Shown piece after piece: positions 46,795 to 55,645 of a stretch of DNA of 64,000 nt. The notes beneath the pieces are model-generated. The model searched no databases and had not been told where the DNA came from. It worked only from the letters and a program-made list of their open reading frames with translations. The translations under genes and the position numbers were made by a program. Position 1 is the first letter of the stretch, and each line of letters starts with the position of its first letter. The DNA is from Acetobacter garciniae (lineage in GTDB: Bacteria; Pseudomonadota; Alphaproteobacteria; Acetobacterales; Acetobacteraceae), in NCBI RefSeq assembly GCF_017377735.1, contig NZ_JAFVMH010000006.1:124001-188000 (forward strand), read 5' to 3'.

Positions 46795-48777
46795 TCAACG
46801 TTTTGCTTCACTCGTATCATGTAAAAGGGGTAAGCCGCAGCGTTGAAGGAAGCGGTACGTCTCATCATAAAAATGGGGCGGCCGTGTCCAATCGTTAGTG
46901 TCGCCGGGCGGGACTACAATAATCATACCTTGCCGTGCGCGCGTTAGAATAACGCGATAAGCGTTTTTAAGATAAAGCTTTCGATTCACGTCGTTGATGG
47001 CTTGCCACTTACTGCCTTTGAATGCTTGGCTAACCCAATGTTCGCCGTTGTGGTGCAAATCACCATCCCAGCATATGCCGGCCCAATCAAGTTCGAGCCC
47101 TTGCACGGCAAATTCGCTTGCCACGTCCTCCATATAAAAAGACGACCGCACATCAGAGGCATCATTGAGGAACCAATTAGGTGGATCAATCGCAGCTTTT
47201 ATATAAATGCCGATGGGTCGTAAACGCTGCGCACCAGAAGATGCGATCAAACCGTAACGCTCTGTCCCCCTCGCCTTTTGGCGAAGCCAGGCGCGTGCTG
47301 CGCCAATGTCACGAGTAAGGTAAATGGGGTAGCTTTTCAGGATTTGAGCGTAAGTGGCCCGAGCGGCTATTGGGTTGTTATCGACAACATGCCCCACAAA
47401 ATCAGATAAAGCTTCTGCACGGAAAGAGCGCATTGATACCGCTAAATGCAAATGCTCATCTTGATGCACGCGTGCCGAGAGAAGGAAGCGCGCCACTTCG
47501 GCGCCAGCGTTATAGTCCGGCAAGGTGATGCGCGGCGACACATATACATCCCAATGCCCAAAACGTGTCTCCAGCGCATGAATCCATTCCGATATTCCGG
47601 CCTCACCAGTGTTAATCTCCTGCCCGCCCCCAACTAGACAGACGATGACACACCAGTCTGGATGACGATCCATAACACTAATCAGAAATTCGGGCTCTGA
47701 CACATTAAAGTCTGCTTGGCCGCGTTTACGCTGCATGAAGGCAGATGCCTGCTGGCGGGTCCAAGCACGCTGCGCCTCATCAAAGACCACGACCTTCTCA
47801 ACAGGGACAACTTGATTACCGACATAATGATCGCGGAAATGATGAATATTTTGTACAAAGCTGCGTACCTCGCGTTCGGCTTGCGCCTTGGAAATATCAT
47901 CCCGAGCAGCTTTATCGCGCGCCAAGGCTTCCCGCAGCACATCCACCAAGGGGCCGTTGCCCGATAGGAACACGGCGTGTTCGTCGCTGTGGTTTTCGCC
48001 GCGATGGGTTGCAATGTTAAGCCCAGCTAGGGTTTTACCAGATCCAGGCACTCCCGTAACAAAGCAGATCGCCTTCCGCCCCGTCTGCTGAGCGGCATCA
48101 ATTACGGCACTTACACTAGCACTAGTTTGCCGAAGATTTTTCGCACCGGCATCCGAACGGGCGATATCAGCAACATTGTGGGTGCGATAAAGCGTTTGGG
48201 CTGCTTCAATAATTGTCGGCGTGGGTTTGTAGCCCGCATCCCTCCAACAGTGCTCATCTAACGCTGGAAAGGCTTGGCAATGAATAACATGACGTAAAAA
48301 AGCGCCAAGATCAGCAGCGTTGGTCCGCATGGGTTGTGCCACCATATCCTGTGCAAAAATTGGCGACTGAAACGGGACGGCACCGGCTGCGGTGGCAATC
48401 AGAACCGGCACAACCGGTAATCCATGGCTTCCTTCATGAAAATTTTTCAGATCGAGAGCATAATCTTCAACCTGGATAAGTCCCCCACGCCCATAATCTT
48501 GCGCGCCAACTTTGAACTCGAGAACAAAAACAATTCCACCCACTAAAACTACAGCGTCTGCACGCTTACCCATACGCGGGATGTAACATTCTAAAAAAAG
48601 AGTGCCTGCCAAACGTGAAAGAGCGGCTTTTAGGATTCTGATTTGTTCCGTCCAAGCAAAACGCTGCTGTTTATCAAGGTCATGATGATGGCAACTAGTC
48701 AGTATTCCAAGAATACGGGCCTCATCATCCTCGCAAAATTGCCGGATTGCACCGTGGTAATAGGCTTTAATACCCAC
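46795..48777 (-). CDS. DUF2075-type SF1 helicase with N-terminal PD-(D/E)XK nuclease-like domain
   Basis: A 660-residue protein. Residues 60-130 fit a PD-(D/E)XK nuclease core: Asp74 ('GKRADAVVLV'), Glu87-x-Lys89 ('FVLEFKVG') and a following Q-x3-Y ('QVEDYALDL'). The helicase/ATPase part has Walker A 'GVPGSGKTLAGLNIA' (242-256), Walker B 'VVVFDEAQRAW' (329-339), a motif III-like 'CLVGGGQEINTGEAG' and, near the C terminus, the SF1 motif VI 'YRVILTRARQGM'. Base composition is visibly lower in GC than all neighbours, and tRNA-Ser lies 160 bases away, so it was probably acquired. A phage-defence or DNA-repair role is inference. Confidence 0.8.
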   Translation of the reverse strand: MGIKAYYHGAIRQFCEDDEARILGILTSCHHHDLDKQQRFAWTEQIRILKAALSRLAGTLFLECYIPRMGKRADAVVLVGGIVFVLEFKVGAQDYGRGGLIQVEDYALDLKNFHEGSHGLPVVPVLIATAAGAVPFQSPIFAQDMVAQPMRTNAADLGAFLRHVIHCQAFPALDEHCWRDAGYKPTPTIIEAAQTLYRTHNVADIARSDAGAKNLRQTSASVSAVIDAAQQTGRKAICFVTGVPGSGKTLAGLNIATHRGENHSDEHAVFLSGNGPLVDVLREALARDKAARDDISKAQAEREVRSFVQNIHHFRDHYVGNQVVPVEKVVVFDEAQRAWTRQQASAFMQRKRGQADFNVSEPEFLISVMDRHPDWCVIVCLVGGGQEINTGEAGISEWIHALETRFGHWDVYVSPRITLPDYNAGAEVARFLLSARVHQDEHLHLAVSMRSFRAEALSDFVGHVVDNNPIAARATYAQILKSYPIYLTRDIGAARAWLRQKARGTERYGLIASSGAQRLRPIGIYIKAAIDPPNWFLNDASDVRSSFYMEDVASEFAVQGLELDWAGICWDGDLHHNGEHWVSQAFKGSKWQAINDVNRKLYLKNAYRVILTRARQGMIIVVPPGDTNDWTRPPHFYDETYRFLQRCGLPLLHDTSEAKR

Positions 48778-48937
48778 AGCTCATATATCCGCGCAGCAAA
48801 AACAAACCACGATATCAATTGTCCAGTCAGGTATAAGAAATGGCAAATCCATATCTAAAAACCAATCGGCAATGACCATCCCAGCGCTGAAAGAACCCGT
48901 TTCATGAAGGCGACTATATTTAGAATCGACATCGAAC

Positions 48938-49027
48938 TGGCGGATGGGGTGGGATTCGAACCCACGGTACGGTTCCCCGCACGCTGGTTTTCAAGACCAG
49001 TTCCTTAAACCGCTCGGACACCCATCC
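48938..49027 (-). tRNA. tRNA-Ser(UGA)
   Basis: A 90-base class II tRNA on the minus strand with acceptor stem GGATGGG/CCCATCC, anticodon loop CTTGAAA (anticodon TGA), a long variable arm and encoded CCA. Its 3' end faces the AT-rich nuclease-helicase insert. Confidence 0.95.
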
Positions 49028-49178
49028 TCGCCATGGAGGTGAGGGCCTTATAAGCAGGATGTGCGGCGGCTGTCCAGCGGGGGAAGACTGCGGGCCGGGG
49101 CACCTGGGCGCTTGCCCTTCGGGCGTGGGGACTGTACAAGCCCCATCCTAAATAGCCATTCCTCTTGGGAACTGAAGT

Positions 49179-49745
49179 ATGAAACAGCAGGCAAACCTGA
49201 TCCGCGCCGGTCAGGTCATTGAACATGACGGTCGCCGGTGGACGGTGCTGAAGCAGCAGATCATTACCCCGGGCAAGGGTGGCGCCTTCATCCAGGTGGA
49301 AATGCGCGACCTGAAAACCGGCAACAAGACCAACGAACGCTGGCGCACGGCCGATACGGTCGAACGGCTGATGACCGAGGACAAGGAATATCTCTATTCC
49401 TATACCGACGGTGACATGCTGGTGCTGATGGACCCCGAAACCTTCGAGCAGCTGACCCTGCCCGTGTCCATCCTGGGCGACCAGGCCCCCTTCATCCAGG
49501 ACAACATGACGCTGAACCTGCATCTGGTGGAAGGCGATCCGGTCAGTGTGGACCTGCCGCCGCATGTCACGCTGGAAGTGGTCGAGGCCGACCCGGTGGT
49601 CAAGGGACAGACCGCAAGCTCGTCCTACAAGCCTGCCAAGCTTTCCAACGGCGTCAAGACCATGGTACCCCCCTTTATTGAAGCGGGTGAGCGTATCGTG
49701 GTGCGTACGGAAGACAGTTCCTACGTGGAACGCGCCAAGAACTGA
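49179..49745 (+). CDS. efp: Translation elongation factor P
   Basis: A 188-residue EF-P that relieves ribosome stalling at polyproline stretches. The N-terminal KOW-like domain has the modifiable loop 'ITPGKGGAFIQVEMRDLKTG' with Lys33 at the tip, so a Lys-modifying system (EpmAB type) may act on it; none is seen in the window. The two OB domains follow, with 'TVERLMTEDKEYLYSYTDGD' and the C-terminal 'ERIVVRTEDSSYVERAKN'. suhB begins 39 bases downstream in the same direction. Confidence 0.95.
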   Translation: MKQQANLIRAGQVIEHDGRRWTVLKQQIITPGKGGAFIQVEMRDLKTGNKTNERWRTADTVERLMTEDKEYLYSYTDGDMLVLMDPETFEQLTLPVSILGDQAPFIQDNMTLNLHLVEGDPVSVDLPPHVTLEVVEADPVVKGQTASSSYKPAKLSNGVKTMVPPFIEAGERIVVRTEDSSYVERAKN

Positions 49746-49784
49746 TCTTTCCGCCCCTACACCCAGAGCAGGACAAAAAACACA

Positions 49785-50621
49785 GTGGCCATGCGTCTTT
49801 CCCCCGTCATGATGGTGATGCAAACCGCAGCCCAGAAGGCGGCCAAGCGTCTGTTGCGCGACTTCAACGAAGTCGAGCAGCTTCAGGTCAGCATCAAGGG
49901 ACCGGGGGACTTTGTCTCCCAGGCTGACCTGCGCGCGGAACAGACGCTGCGTGAAGAGCTGGAGCGCGCGCGCCCCGGCTATGCTTTCCTCATGGAAGAA
50001 TCCGGTGCCTCGGGCAGCGACAACTGGACCTGGCGCTGGGTGGTGGACCCGCTGGACGGCACTACCAACTTCCTGCACGGCATTCCGCACTGGGCCATTT
50101 CCATCGGCCTGCAACGTCGCCTGCCCGATGGCCGGGTCGAACTGGCGGCGGGGCTGGTGTACAACCCGGCGGCGGGTGAGATGTTCTGGGCGGAAAAAGG
50201 CGTTGGCGCCTTCCTGAACGAACGGCGGCTGCGCGTGTCGGCCCGGCGCGACATGCAGGAATCCGTGTTCGCCACGGGCATTCCCTTCGCCAAGGTGCCC
50301 GCGCGCATGCGTCTGCCTTTTGCGCGCGTCATGGGCAACCTGATGCCGCGCGTGGCGGGTATCCGGCGCTTTGGTGCCGCTGCCCTCGACCTGGCCTGGG
50401 TCGCGGCCGGGCGGTACGAAGGCTATTGGGAATTCGGCATCAAGCCGTGGGATTGTGCGGCAGGGCTGCTGCTGGTGCGCGAAGCCGGTGGCCAGGCGAC
50501 CGATCCCGCCGGGCTCGACCTGGATGACCTGCCCGATGATATCATGGTGGTTGCAGGCAATGCCCATCTTTATGGCAGGCTGCTTGAAACCGTGGCCGAC
50601 AGCCTGAAAGACCCGGCCTGA
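49785..50621 (+). CDS. suhB: Inositol monophosphatase family protein (SuhB type)
   Basis: A 278-residue Mg-dependent phosphatase. Metal-binding motifs are 'FLMEESG', 'WVVDPLDGTTNFLHGIPHWA' and 'GIKPWDCAAGLLLVREAGG'. SuhB also acts in rRNA transcription antitermination in enterobacteria; whether this one does is unknown. The GTG at 49785 is 11 bases after GAGCAGGA; the ATG at 49791 is the alternative. It follows efp closely and ends with a terminator at 50632. Confidence 0.9.
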   Translation: MAMRLSPVMMVMQTAAQKAAKRLLRDFNEVEQLQVSIKGPGDFVSQADLRAEQTLREELERARPGYAFLMEESGASGSDNWTWRWVVDPLDGTTNFLHGIPHWAISIGLQRRLPDGRVELAAGLVYNPAAGEMFWAEKGVGAFLNERRLRVSARRDMQESVFATGIPFAKVPARMRLPFARVMGNLMPRVAGIRRFGAAALDLAWVAAGRYEGYWEFGIKPWDCAAGLLLVREAGGQATDPAGLDLDDLPDDIMVVAGNAHLYGRLLETVADSLKDPA

Positions 50622-50631
50622 CGATACCGCC

Positions 50632-50663
50632 AAAGCCCGCCCCGCACCCCGTGGCGGGCTTTT
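50632..50663 (+). terminator. Rho-independent terminator after suhB
   Basis: A 10-bp stem AAAGCCCGCC/GGCGGGCTTT with an 11-base loop and a short T run, 11 bases after the suhB stop. Confidence 0.8.
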
Positions 50664-50714
50664 GTGTGCACGGCCTCTGGCATTACGTGCGGGAATGGCC
50701 CATCTAGGAAGGCC

Positions 50715-53700
50715 ATGTCGCCTTCTTTCCCCTCCGCTCACGACGCACCGGCCCTGGTCAGCCATCGGGGTCTGTTCTCCCTGTTGACCGAAGACGGCGA
50801 ACTGCTTTGCCTGAACGCGGGCGAGATACGCGAACGCCTGCACACTATGCCCGCCCTGCTGGTGGTGCATGCACCCTCGCTCGCGCGCAGGCTGGGCCTG
50901 CCCCCACCGGGCCAACCCAGCCCCTGGCTGGACCTGCTGGAACTGTTCGCCTTTGTCCACCCCGCCCGCACGGCGGCCCCCACGCCACGGGGGCTTGCCC
51001 TTGCATTGGGGCTCGATCACGACACGATCGGCGGGGCGGAGGCGGATCTGCTGCCAAGGCTGCTGTCCTGCCTGCTGGGCGATCTGATGCAGCGCGGCAA
51101 GGACGGGGGGGAGGTCGCCTATCTGTCAGCCTTCTGCCTGCGCCTGGGCCAGGCGGGCTGGGTGTGGAGCGGCACCGTGGCCGATACGCTGAACCTGCCC
51201 GAACGGCTGACACCGCGCGGCATGCTGCCCGAAGATGCGTTGCAACCCGCCGATGCGCTGCGCGTGTGGCGCGTCCTGCCCAAATGGGAAGACGCCGCCC
51301 AGCGCCCGCCCCCGGCATCGCACCCCATCAGCGTGGCCGAAGTACGCACGCGCCTGGCTGAACTGCTGGGCCCGCAGGCGGAAAGCCGGGCCGGACAGGC
51401 CGATTTCGCCAGTGTTTCGGCCTCCGCCTTCGTCCCGCGCGCGGTGCAGGGCGACCCCGCCGTCGTGCTGGCCGAAGCCGGAACGGGCACGGGCAAGACG
51501 CTGGGCTATATCGCCCCCGCCAGCCTGTGGGCGGAACGCAATGGCGGCACGGCGTGGATCAGCACCTATACGCGCCACCTGCAACGCCAGATCGAACAGG
51601 AAACCCGCCGCCTTTACCCCGACAGCGCCACACACCGGCAGAAAATCGTGCTGCGCAAGGGGCGCGAGAACTATCTGTGCCTGCTGAACATGGAAGAGGC
51701 GGTGAACAGTGCCGCCTCCCGCCCGGCGGCCATTACCATAGCGCTGGTCATGCTGGCGCGCTGGGCGCTGGCCACGGCGGATGGCGACCTGATGGGCGGC
51801 GACCTGCCCGGCTGGTTCGGCGACCTGTTCGGCCAGGGCAACCTGACCGGCGTGGCCGACCGGCGGGGTGAGTGCATTCACGGCGCATGCCCGCATTACC
51901 AGCGCTGCTTTGTGGAACATTCCATTCGTCGCGCCCGCGATGCCGATCTGGTCATTGCCAACCACGCGCTGGTCATGGCGCAGGCCGCCTACGCCCAGGC
52001 CGGCATGAGTGACGATGCCGATGACAGCGCGGAAACCACGGCCCCGTCGCGCTACGTGTTCGATGAAGGCCACCACCTGGCCGATGCGGCCGATGGCGCA
52101 TTCAGCGCCGAACTGTCGGGGCTGGAAACGGCCGAACTCCGGCGCTGGCTGCTGGGGGCGGAGGGCCGCCGCTCCCGCGCGCGCGGGCTTAAACGGCGGT
52201 TGGACGACCTGGTGGTGGGCCACCCCAAGCTGGAAAGCCCACTGGACGCGGCCCTGATGGCAGCCCACGCCCTGCCCGCACCCGGCTGGTCGACCCGCAT
52301 GAACGACGCGGACCTCCCCCCCAGCGCGGAACCGCCCGACATCGCCCCGTATGAAGCCCCCGCCTTGCGCCCCTCCCATCCCGGCCTGGCGGCAGGTAGC
52401 GCCCCCTCCCCCGCCGGAGCGGATTCGGACGACGCGAACGGGGCGGGGGAACAGGAAACACCGGCCGACAGGCCCGCAACGCCGCCGCAGGAAAGCGGCA
52501 TGTCAGGGCAGGAACCTCCGGCAGGCCCGTCCGCACCCCAGATCCCGCCGACCGGTGGGGGCCCATTCGGCGCATCCTTGGCGGGCACACCGCTTTTTCC
52601 GGCCGTGGACGGCGCACAGCCGGTCATGACCAACCCGACGGAAGCCTTCCTGCGCCTGCTCCGCCAGCAGGTGCTGGCCCGTACGCGCGATGGCGGCAAG
52701 CAGCATGCTTTCGGCGCGCTGGAATGCGACCTGCACCCCCTCCTGCCCGAACTGGCCGAGGCCGGGCAGCAGCTTGCCCGGGCACTCAGCCGCCTGGTCG
52801 AGCCCCTGCGCACCCTGACGGAGCGTTTGCAGGCCCGCTTGCAGGACGAAGCCGATACGCTGGATTCCACAACGCGCGGGCGGATCGAAGCCATGACCCG
52901 CGCCCTGCGCCGCCGCGCCATTTCCCGCCTGGATGCATGGATTACCATGCTAGCGGCCCTGGACGAGCCACCCCAGGCGGGGGCAACCCCGTCGCATGTG
53001 CATTTTATCCGGCTGGAACGGCGCGAACGCCAGCGCATGGGGGAACAGGATGTGGGGCTGCACCGCCACTGGCTGGACCCCACCATTCCCTTTGCGGGGA
53101 TCATGGCCCTGCCCGCCCATGGCATGCTGATTACCTCAGCCACCCTGCGCGACCAGCAGGCGAACAGCACCGATTCGGATAACGAAACCGCGTGGGAAGC
53201 GGCGGAAGCGCGCACGGGGGCCAACCATTTTCCCTCCCCCGCCATTCGCGCAAGCCTGGCCAGCCCCTTCAACTACCGCCAGCAGACCCGCGCGTTTATC
53301 GTCTCTGACGTGGACAATACCAGTATTGTCGATCTTTCAGCGGCATTTCGCACATTGTTCCAGGCTTCCGGCGGGGGTGGGCTTGGCCTGTTCACCGCCA
53401 TATCGCGCCTGCGCGGCGTGCATGAACGCATTGCCCCCGACCTGGAACAAAGCGGGCTGCCCCTTTACGCCCAGCATGTGGATGCGATGGACAACAACAC
53501 GCTGGTGGATATTTTCCGCACGGAGGAACATGCCTGCCTGCTGGGGACCGACGCCATGCGCGACGGGGTGGATGTACCGGGCAATGCGCTCAGGCTGGTA
53601 GTGTTCGAGCGCGTGCCCTGGCCGCGCCCGGATATTCTGCACCGGGAGCGGCGCATTCACCTGTCCGGCGGGGACCCCAAGGGATTCGACGACCGTATAG

Positions 53701-53900
53701 CCCGGCTGCGGCTGCGCCAGGCCTTTGGCCGCCTGATACGCCGCCAGTCGGACCGGGGGGTTTTCGTTCTGCTGGACCGCCGCACGCCCACGCGCCTGCT
53801 TTCGGCTTTTCCCGAAGGGGTGGAGGTGCACCGCGCCGGCCTGGCCGAAACCGCGCGTGACATCACGGCCTTTCTCTCAAGCCCCGATCAGGGCGGCTGA
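50715..53900 (+). CDS. DinG-type Fe-S DNA helicase
   Basis: A 1061-residue XPD/DinG-like SF2 helicase. Motif I is 'LAEAGTGTGKTLGYIAPA' (around residue 260), the Fe-S Cys residues are in 'LCLLN' and 'GECIHGACPHYQRCF', motif II is 'VFDEGHHLADAA' (DEGH rather than DEAH), and the C-terminal motor has 'LLGTDAMRDGVDVPG' and 'LRQAFGRLIRRQSDRG'. A roughly 110-residue Pro/Ala/Gly-rich segment (about 535-645) is inserted between the motor halves. The N-terminal 200 residues lack a motif that I know. Start at 50715 follows CTAGGAAGG. Confidence 0.88.
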   Translation: MSPSFPSAHDAPALVSHRGLFSLLTEDGELLCLNAGEIRERLHTMPALLVVHAPSLARRLGLPPPGQPSPWLDLLELFAFVHPARTAAPTPRGLALALGLDHDTIGGAEADLLPRLLSCLLGDLMQRGKDGGEVAYLSAFCLRLGQAGWVWSGTVADTLNLPERLTPRGMLPEDALQPADALRVWRVLPKWEDAAQRPPPASHPISVAEVRTRLAELLGPQAESRAGQADFASVSASAFVPRAVQGDPAVVLAEAGTGTGKTLGYIAPASLWAERNGGTAWISTYTRHLQRQIEQETRRLYPDSATHRQKIVLRKGRENYLCLLNMEEAVNSAASRPAAITIALVMLARWALATADGDLMGGDLPGWFGDLFGQGNLTGVADRRGECIHGACPHYQRCFVEHSIRRARDADLVIANHALVMAQAAYAQAGMSDDADDSAETTAPSRYVFDEGHHLADAADGAFSAELSGLETAELRRWLLGAEGRRSRARGLKRRLDDLVVGHPKLESPLDAALMAAHALPAPGWSTRMNDADLPPSAEPPDIAPYEAPALRPSHPGLAAGSAPSPAGADSDDANGAGEQETPADRPATPPQESGMSGQEPPAGPSAPQIPPTGGGPFGASLAGTPLFPAVDGAQPVMTNPTEAFLRLLRQQVLARTRDGGKQHAFGALECDLHPLLPELAEAGQQLARALSRLVEPLRTLTERLQARLQDEADTLDSTTRGRIEAMTRALRRRAISRLDAWITMLAALDEPPQAGATPSHVHFIRLERRERQRMGEQDVGLHRHWLDPTIPFAGIMALPAHGMLITSATLRDQQANSTDSDNETAWEAAEARTGANHFPSPAIRASLASPFNYRQQTRAFIVSDVDNTSIVDLSAAFRTLFQASGGGGLGLFTAISRLRGVHERIAPDLEQSGLPLYAQHVDAMDNNTLVDIFRTEEHACLLGTDAMRDGVDVPGNALRLVVFERVPWPRPDILHRERRIHLSGGDPKGFDDRIARLRLRQAFGRLIRRQSDRGVFVLLDRRTPTRLLSAFPEGVEVHRAGLAETARDITAFLSSPDQGG

Positions 53901-54215
53901 AAGCAAACCCGGGATAGGCCAGGACGCAGAGGATAAGAAAAGCACGCGCAAGGAAGCCGCATTACATGGGGCAATCAGGCGCCTGGCTTGTTTAATTGAA
54001 GCGTCGTGAAGGCACGGGCCGTACAGACGCGCCGTGAACGCACGCTATAAAACCTGCAACACCGCAATGGGACAGCGCCTGTGGCCAGCCCATAGGTAAA
54101 AAGCAAGTATGCCGGGGGCCGGACAATGCAGCCCCCATGCAGATCACGCCTGCGGTGCCAACGCACAGCAGGCCCGCCGACCCCAACGGGGCCGGGCGGG
54201 CGGACGTGCCGCCTG
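53901..54215. other. Intergenic region between dinG-like gene and cspA
   Basis: A 315-base gap between converging genes. It has a GC-rich imperfect hairpin near 54172-54205 (GCCCGCC with GGCGGGC) but no T tract on either strand. No small gene with a ribosome-binding site, RNA gene or repeat is evident. Confidence 0.45.
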
Positions 54216-54419
54216 TTAAAGCGCCTGGAGGTTGGTTGCGGCCTCCTTGCCGCGCTCTTCCACCAGGTCATAGGTGACCTTCTGGCCGTCGTTCAGCCCG
54301 CGCAGCCCGGCAGCCTGAACCGCCGTGATATGCACGAACACATCCTTCCCCCCATCATCGGGAGCAATAAAACCATAACCCTTTGTGGCATTGAACCACT
54401 TGACAGTACCGTTCGGCAT
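54216..54419 (-). CDS. Cold-shock protein, CspA family
   Basis: A 67-residue cold-shock domain protein that binds single-stranded RNA/DNA. RNP1 is 'KGYGFIAPDD' and RNP2 is 'DVFVHITAVQ'; the N terminus 'MPNGTVKWFNATKGYG' is typical. The start at 54419 is chosen over an in-frame upstream Met because of the conserved opening. The 167 bases upstream, as far as the next gene, are the likely site of a cold-shock 5' leader, but I could not fold one with confidence. The protein may be constitutive or cold-induced. Confidence 0.93.
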   Translation of the reverse strand: MPNGTVKWFNATKGYGFIAPDDGGKDVFVHITAVQAAGLRGLNDGQKVTYDLVEERGKEAATNLQAL

Positions 54420-54586
54420 GGACGGAGTTAATCCTTGTCTTTCTCTACACAACTTTCCTGCCGCACGATATGTGCTTTCAGGTAAGCTTTATCCGCTCAT
54501 GTGCGGGCCGGATTGTCAATGAGAATATCCGCCCCACCCATATCTTGCTATCACAGACCCGCGCCGCAAAGGCCCCAAAGGGCGCG

Positions 54587-55255
54587 TTACGGGTTCAGGC
54601 AGCTCTTGAGAAAAGTAATACTGCGTTCCTGCGCCAGCGCATAGGCCCTGGGGTTGAATGTGGCGCGATCCGCGCAGCCGAAACCATGATCGGCGTCGTC
54701 ATAGACATAAAGTTCGGTCTGCGGATGGGCCGCGCGAATGGTGGCGATATCCGCTGGCGGGATCGTGGCGTCCAGCCCGCCGAAATGCATCTGCACCGGG
54801 CAGCGTGGCTCCAGCGCGCTGGCCGCGGCAATACCCGCGCCATACCAGCAGCATGCGGCGTCAAACCCCATGTCGCGGCAGGCTGCCTGCCAGGCCAGCG
54901 TGCCGCCCCAGCAATAACCGATAACGCCGATTTTACGCGGTTGCAGCGCCCGGGCCGCCGCCGCGATGTCGAGCAGCGTTTTCTCCAGCGGGATCTGGGC
55001 GCGGACCGCAAGGCCCTTTTTTACGTCATCGGACGTGTAGCCCAGTTCGAGACCGGGTTCGACTCGGTCGAACAGGGCAGGTGCGATCACATGGAAGCCG
55101 GACTGGGCCAATGTGTCGCAAACCCTGCGCATATGATGGTTCACGCCAAAGATTTCCTGGAGCACGACCAACGCATAGGGGTGGGCATGGCTTTCGCTTT
55201 CCCAGGCATTCAGGCGGTGGCCGTCCGCCGCCTCCAATGTCACCATCTGTCCCAT
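54587..55255 (-). CDS. Dienelactone hydrolase family protein
   Basis: A 222-residue alpha/beta hydrolase. The Cys nucleophile elbow is 'GVIGYCWGGTLAWQAA', the acid is likely in 'FGGLDATIP', and His is in 'DADHGFGC', the triad order of dienelactone hydrolases (carboxymethylenebutenolidase). The N-terminal block 'VLQEIFGVNHHMRRVCDTLA' is also typical. No aromatic-degradation genes are adjacent, so the physiological ester or lactone is unknown. Start at 55255 follows GAGGGGAGAATGAA. It is divergent from groESL. Confidence 0.9.
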   Translation of the reverse strand: MGQMVTLEAADGHRLNAWESESHAHPYALVVLQEIFGVNHHMRRVCDTLAQSGFHVIAPALFDRVEPGLELGYTSDDVKKGLAVRAQIPLEKTLLDIAAAARALQPRKIGVIGYCWGGTLAWQAACRDMGFDAACCWYGAGIAAASALEPRCPVQMHFGGLDATIPPADIATIRAAHPQTELYVYDDADHGFGCADRATFNPRAYALAQERSITFLKSCLNP

Positions 55256-55489
55256 TTCATTCTCCCCTCTCATCACCATCGATCGTGGCCCGGGCCCGCG
55301 TCCTGGTACCCGCTCACTACCCGGCCCATAGCGTTACCGCGCACCCTGCCGGCTTGCCTGCGACATGGTATACCAGCCAGCCTTGGTGCCGACCATGGCC
55401 TGCAGCAAGTCCGGTGCAGGCCCGTAATGGTCCGACAATTTGCCGATTATTGGCCGGATATGACCAAAAAAAGAAACTGGGCCCCGTTC

Positions 55490-55518
55490 CTTGACACCCG
55501 CAGTGCCAGAACCTATCT
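55490..55518 (+). promoter_or_regulatory. RpoH (heat-shock) promoter of groESL
   Basis: CTTG at 55490-55493, an 18-base spacer and CCTATCT at 55512-55518 exactly match the alphaproteobacterial RpoH consensus CTTG-N17/18-CYTATNT. TTGACA at 55491 could also serve the housekeeping sigma factor. The expected transcription start falls at the edge of the CIRCE operator. Confidence 0.8.
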
Positions 55519-55532
55519 CCTGTTCTGGCACT
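55502..55532 (+). promoter_or_regulatory. Perfect 11-bp palindrome overlapping the groE -10 and CIRCE left arm
   Basis: AGTGCCAGAAC (55502-55512) and GTTCTGGCACT (55522-55532) are perfect inverted repeats around a 9-base spacer that holds most of the -10 element. The right arm shares GGCACT with CIRCE. The left arm resembles a further CIRCE half-site (GAGTGCCAG with one change). Confidence 0.7.
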
Positions 55533-55551
55533 CCCGGGGTGGGAGTGCTAA
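55525..55551 (+). promoter_or_regulatory. CIRCE operator (HrcA binding site)
   Basis: CTGGCACTC, a 9-base spacer and GAGTGCTAA match the CIRCE consensus TTAGCACTC-N9-GAGTGCTAA, with two mismatches in the left arm and none in the right. It lies about 95 bases before groES. HrcA itself is not in the window. Confidence 0.92.
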
Positions 55552-55645
55552 CGCGACGCGGCGTTCTGTTACGCGCGGTTAAAACTGATGGCGCTGCTTT
55601 CTGATAAAGGGCGCCGTCACAGCAAAGAATGTGGAGCGATCCATA

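Noticed and set aside
46692-48937. Attachment-site duplication of the tRNA-Ser 3' end
   Set aside because: I looked for the TTCGAAT/CCCATCC end of the tRNA near 46.7 kb and found no copy, so no att site is claimed.
54172-54205. GC-rich hairpin downstream of cspA as a terminator
   Set aside because: The stem is interrupted and no T tract follows on either strand, so it is recorded only as intergenic structure.
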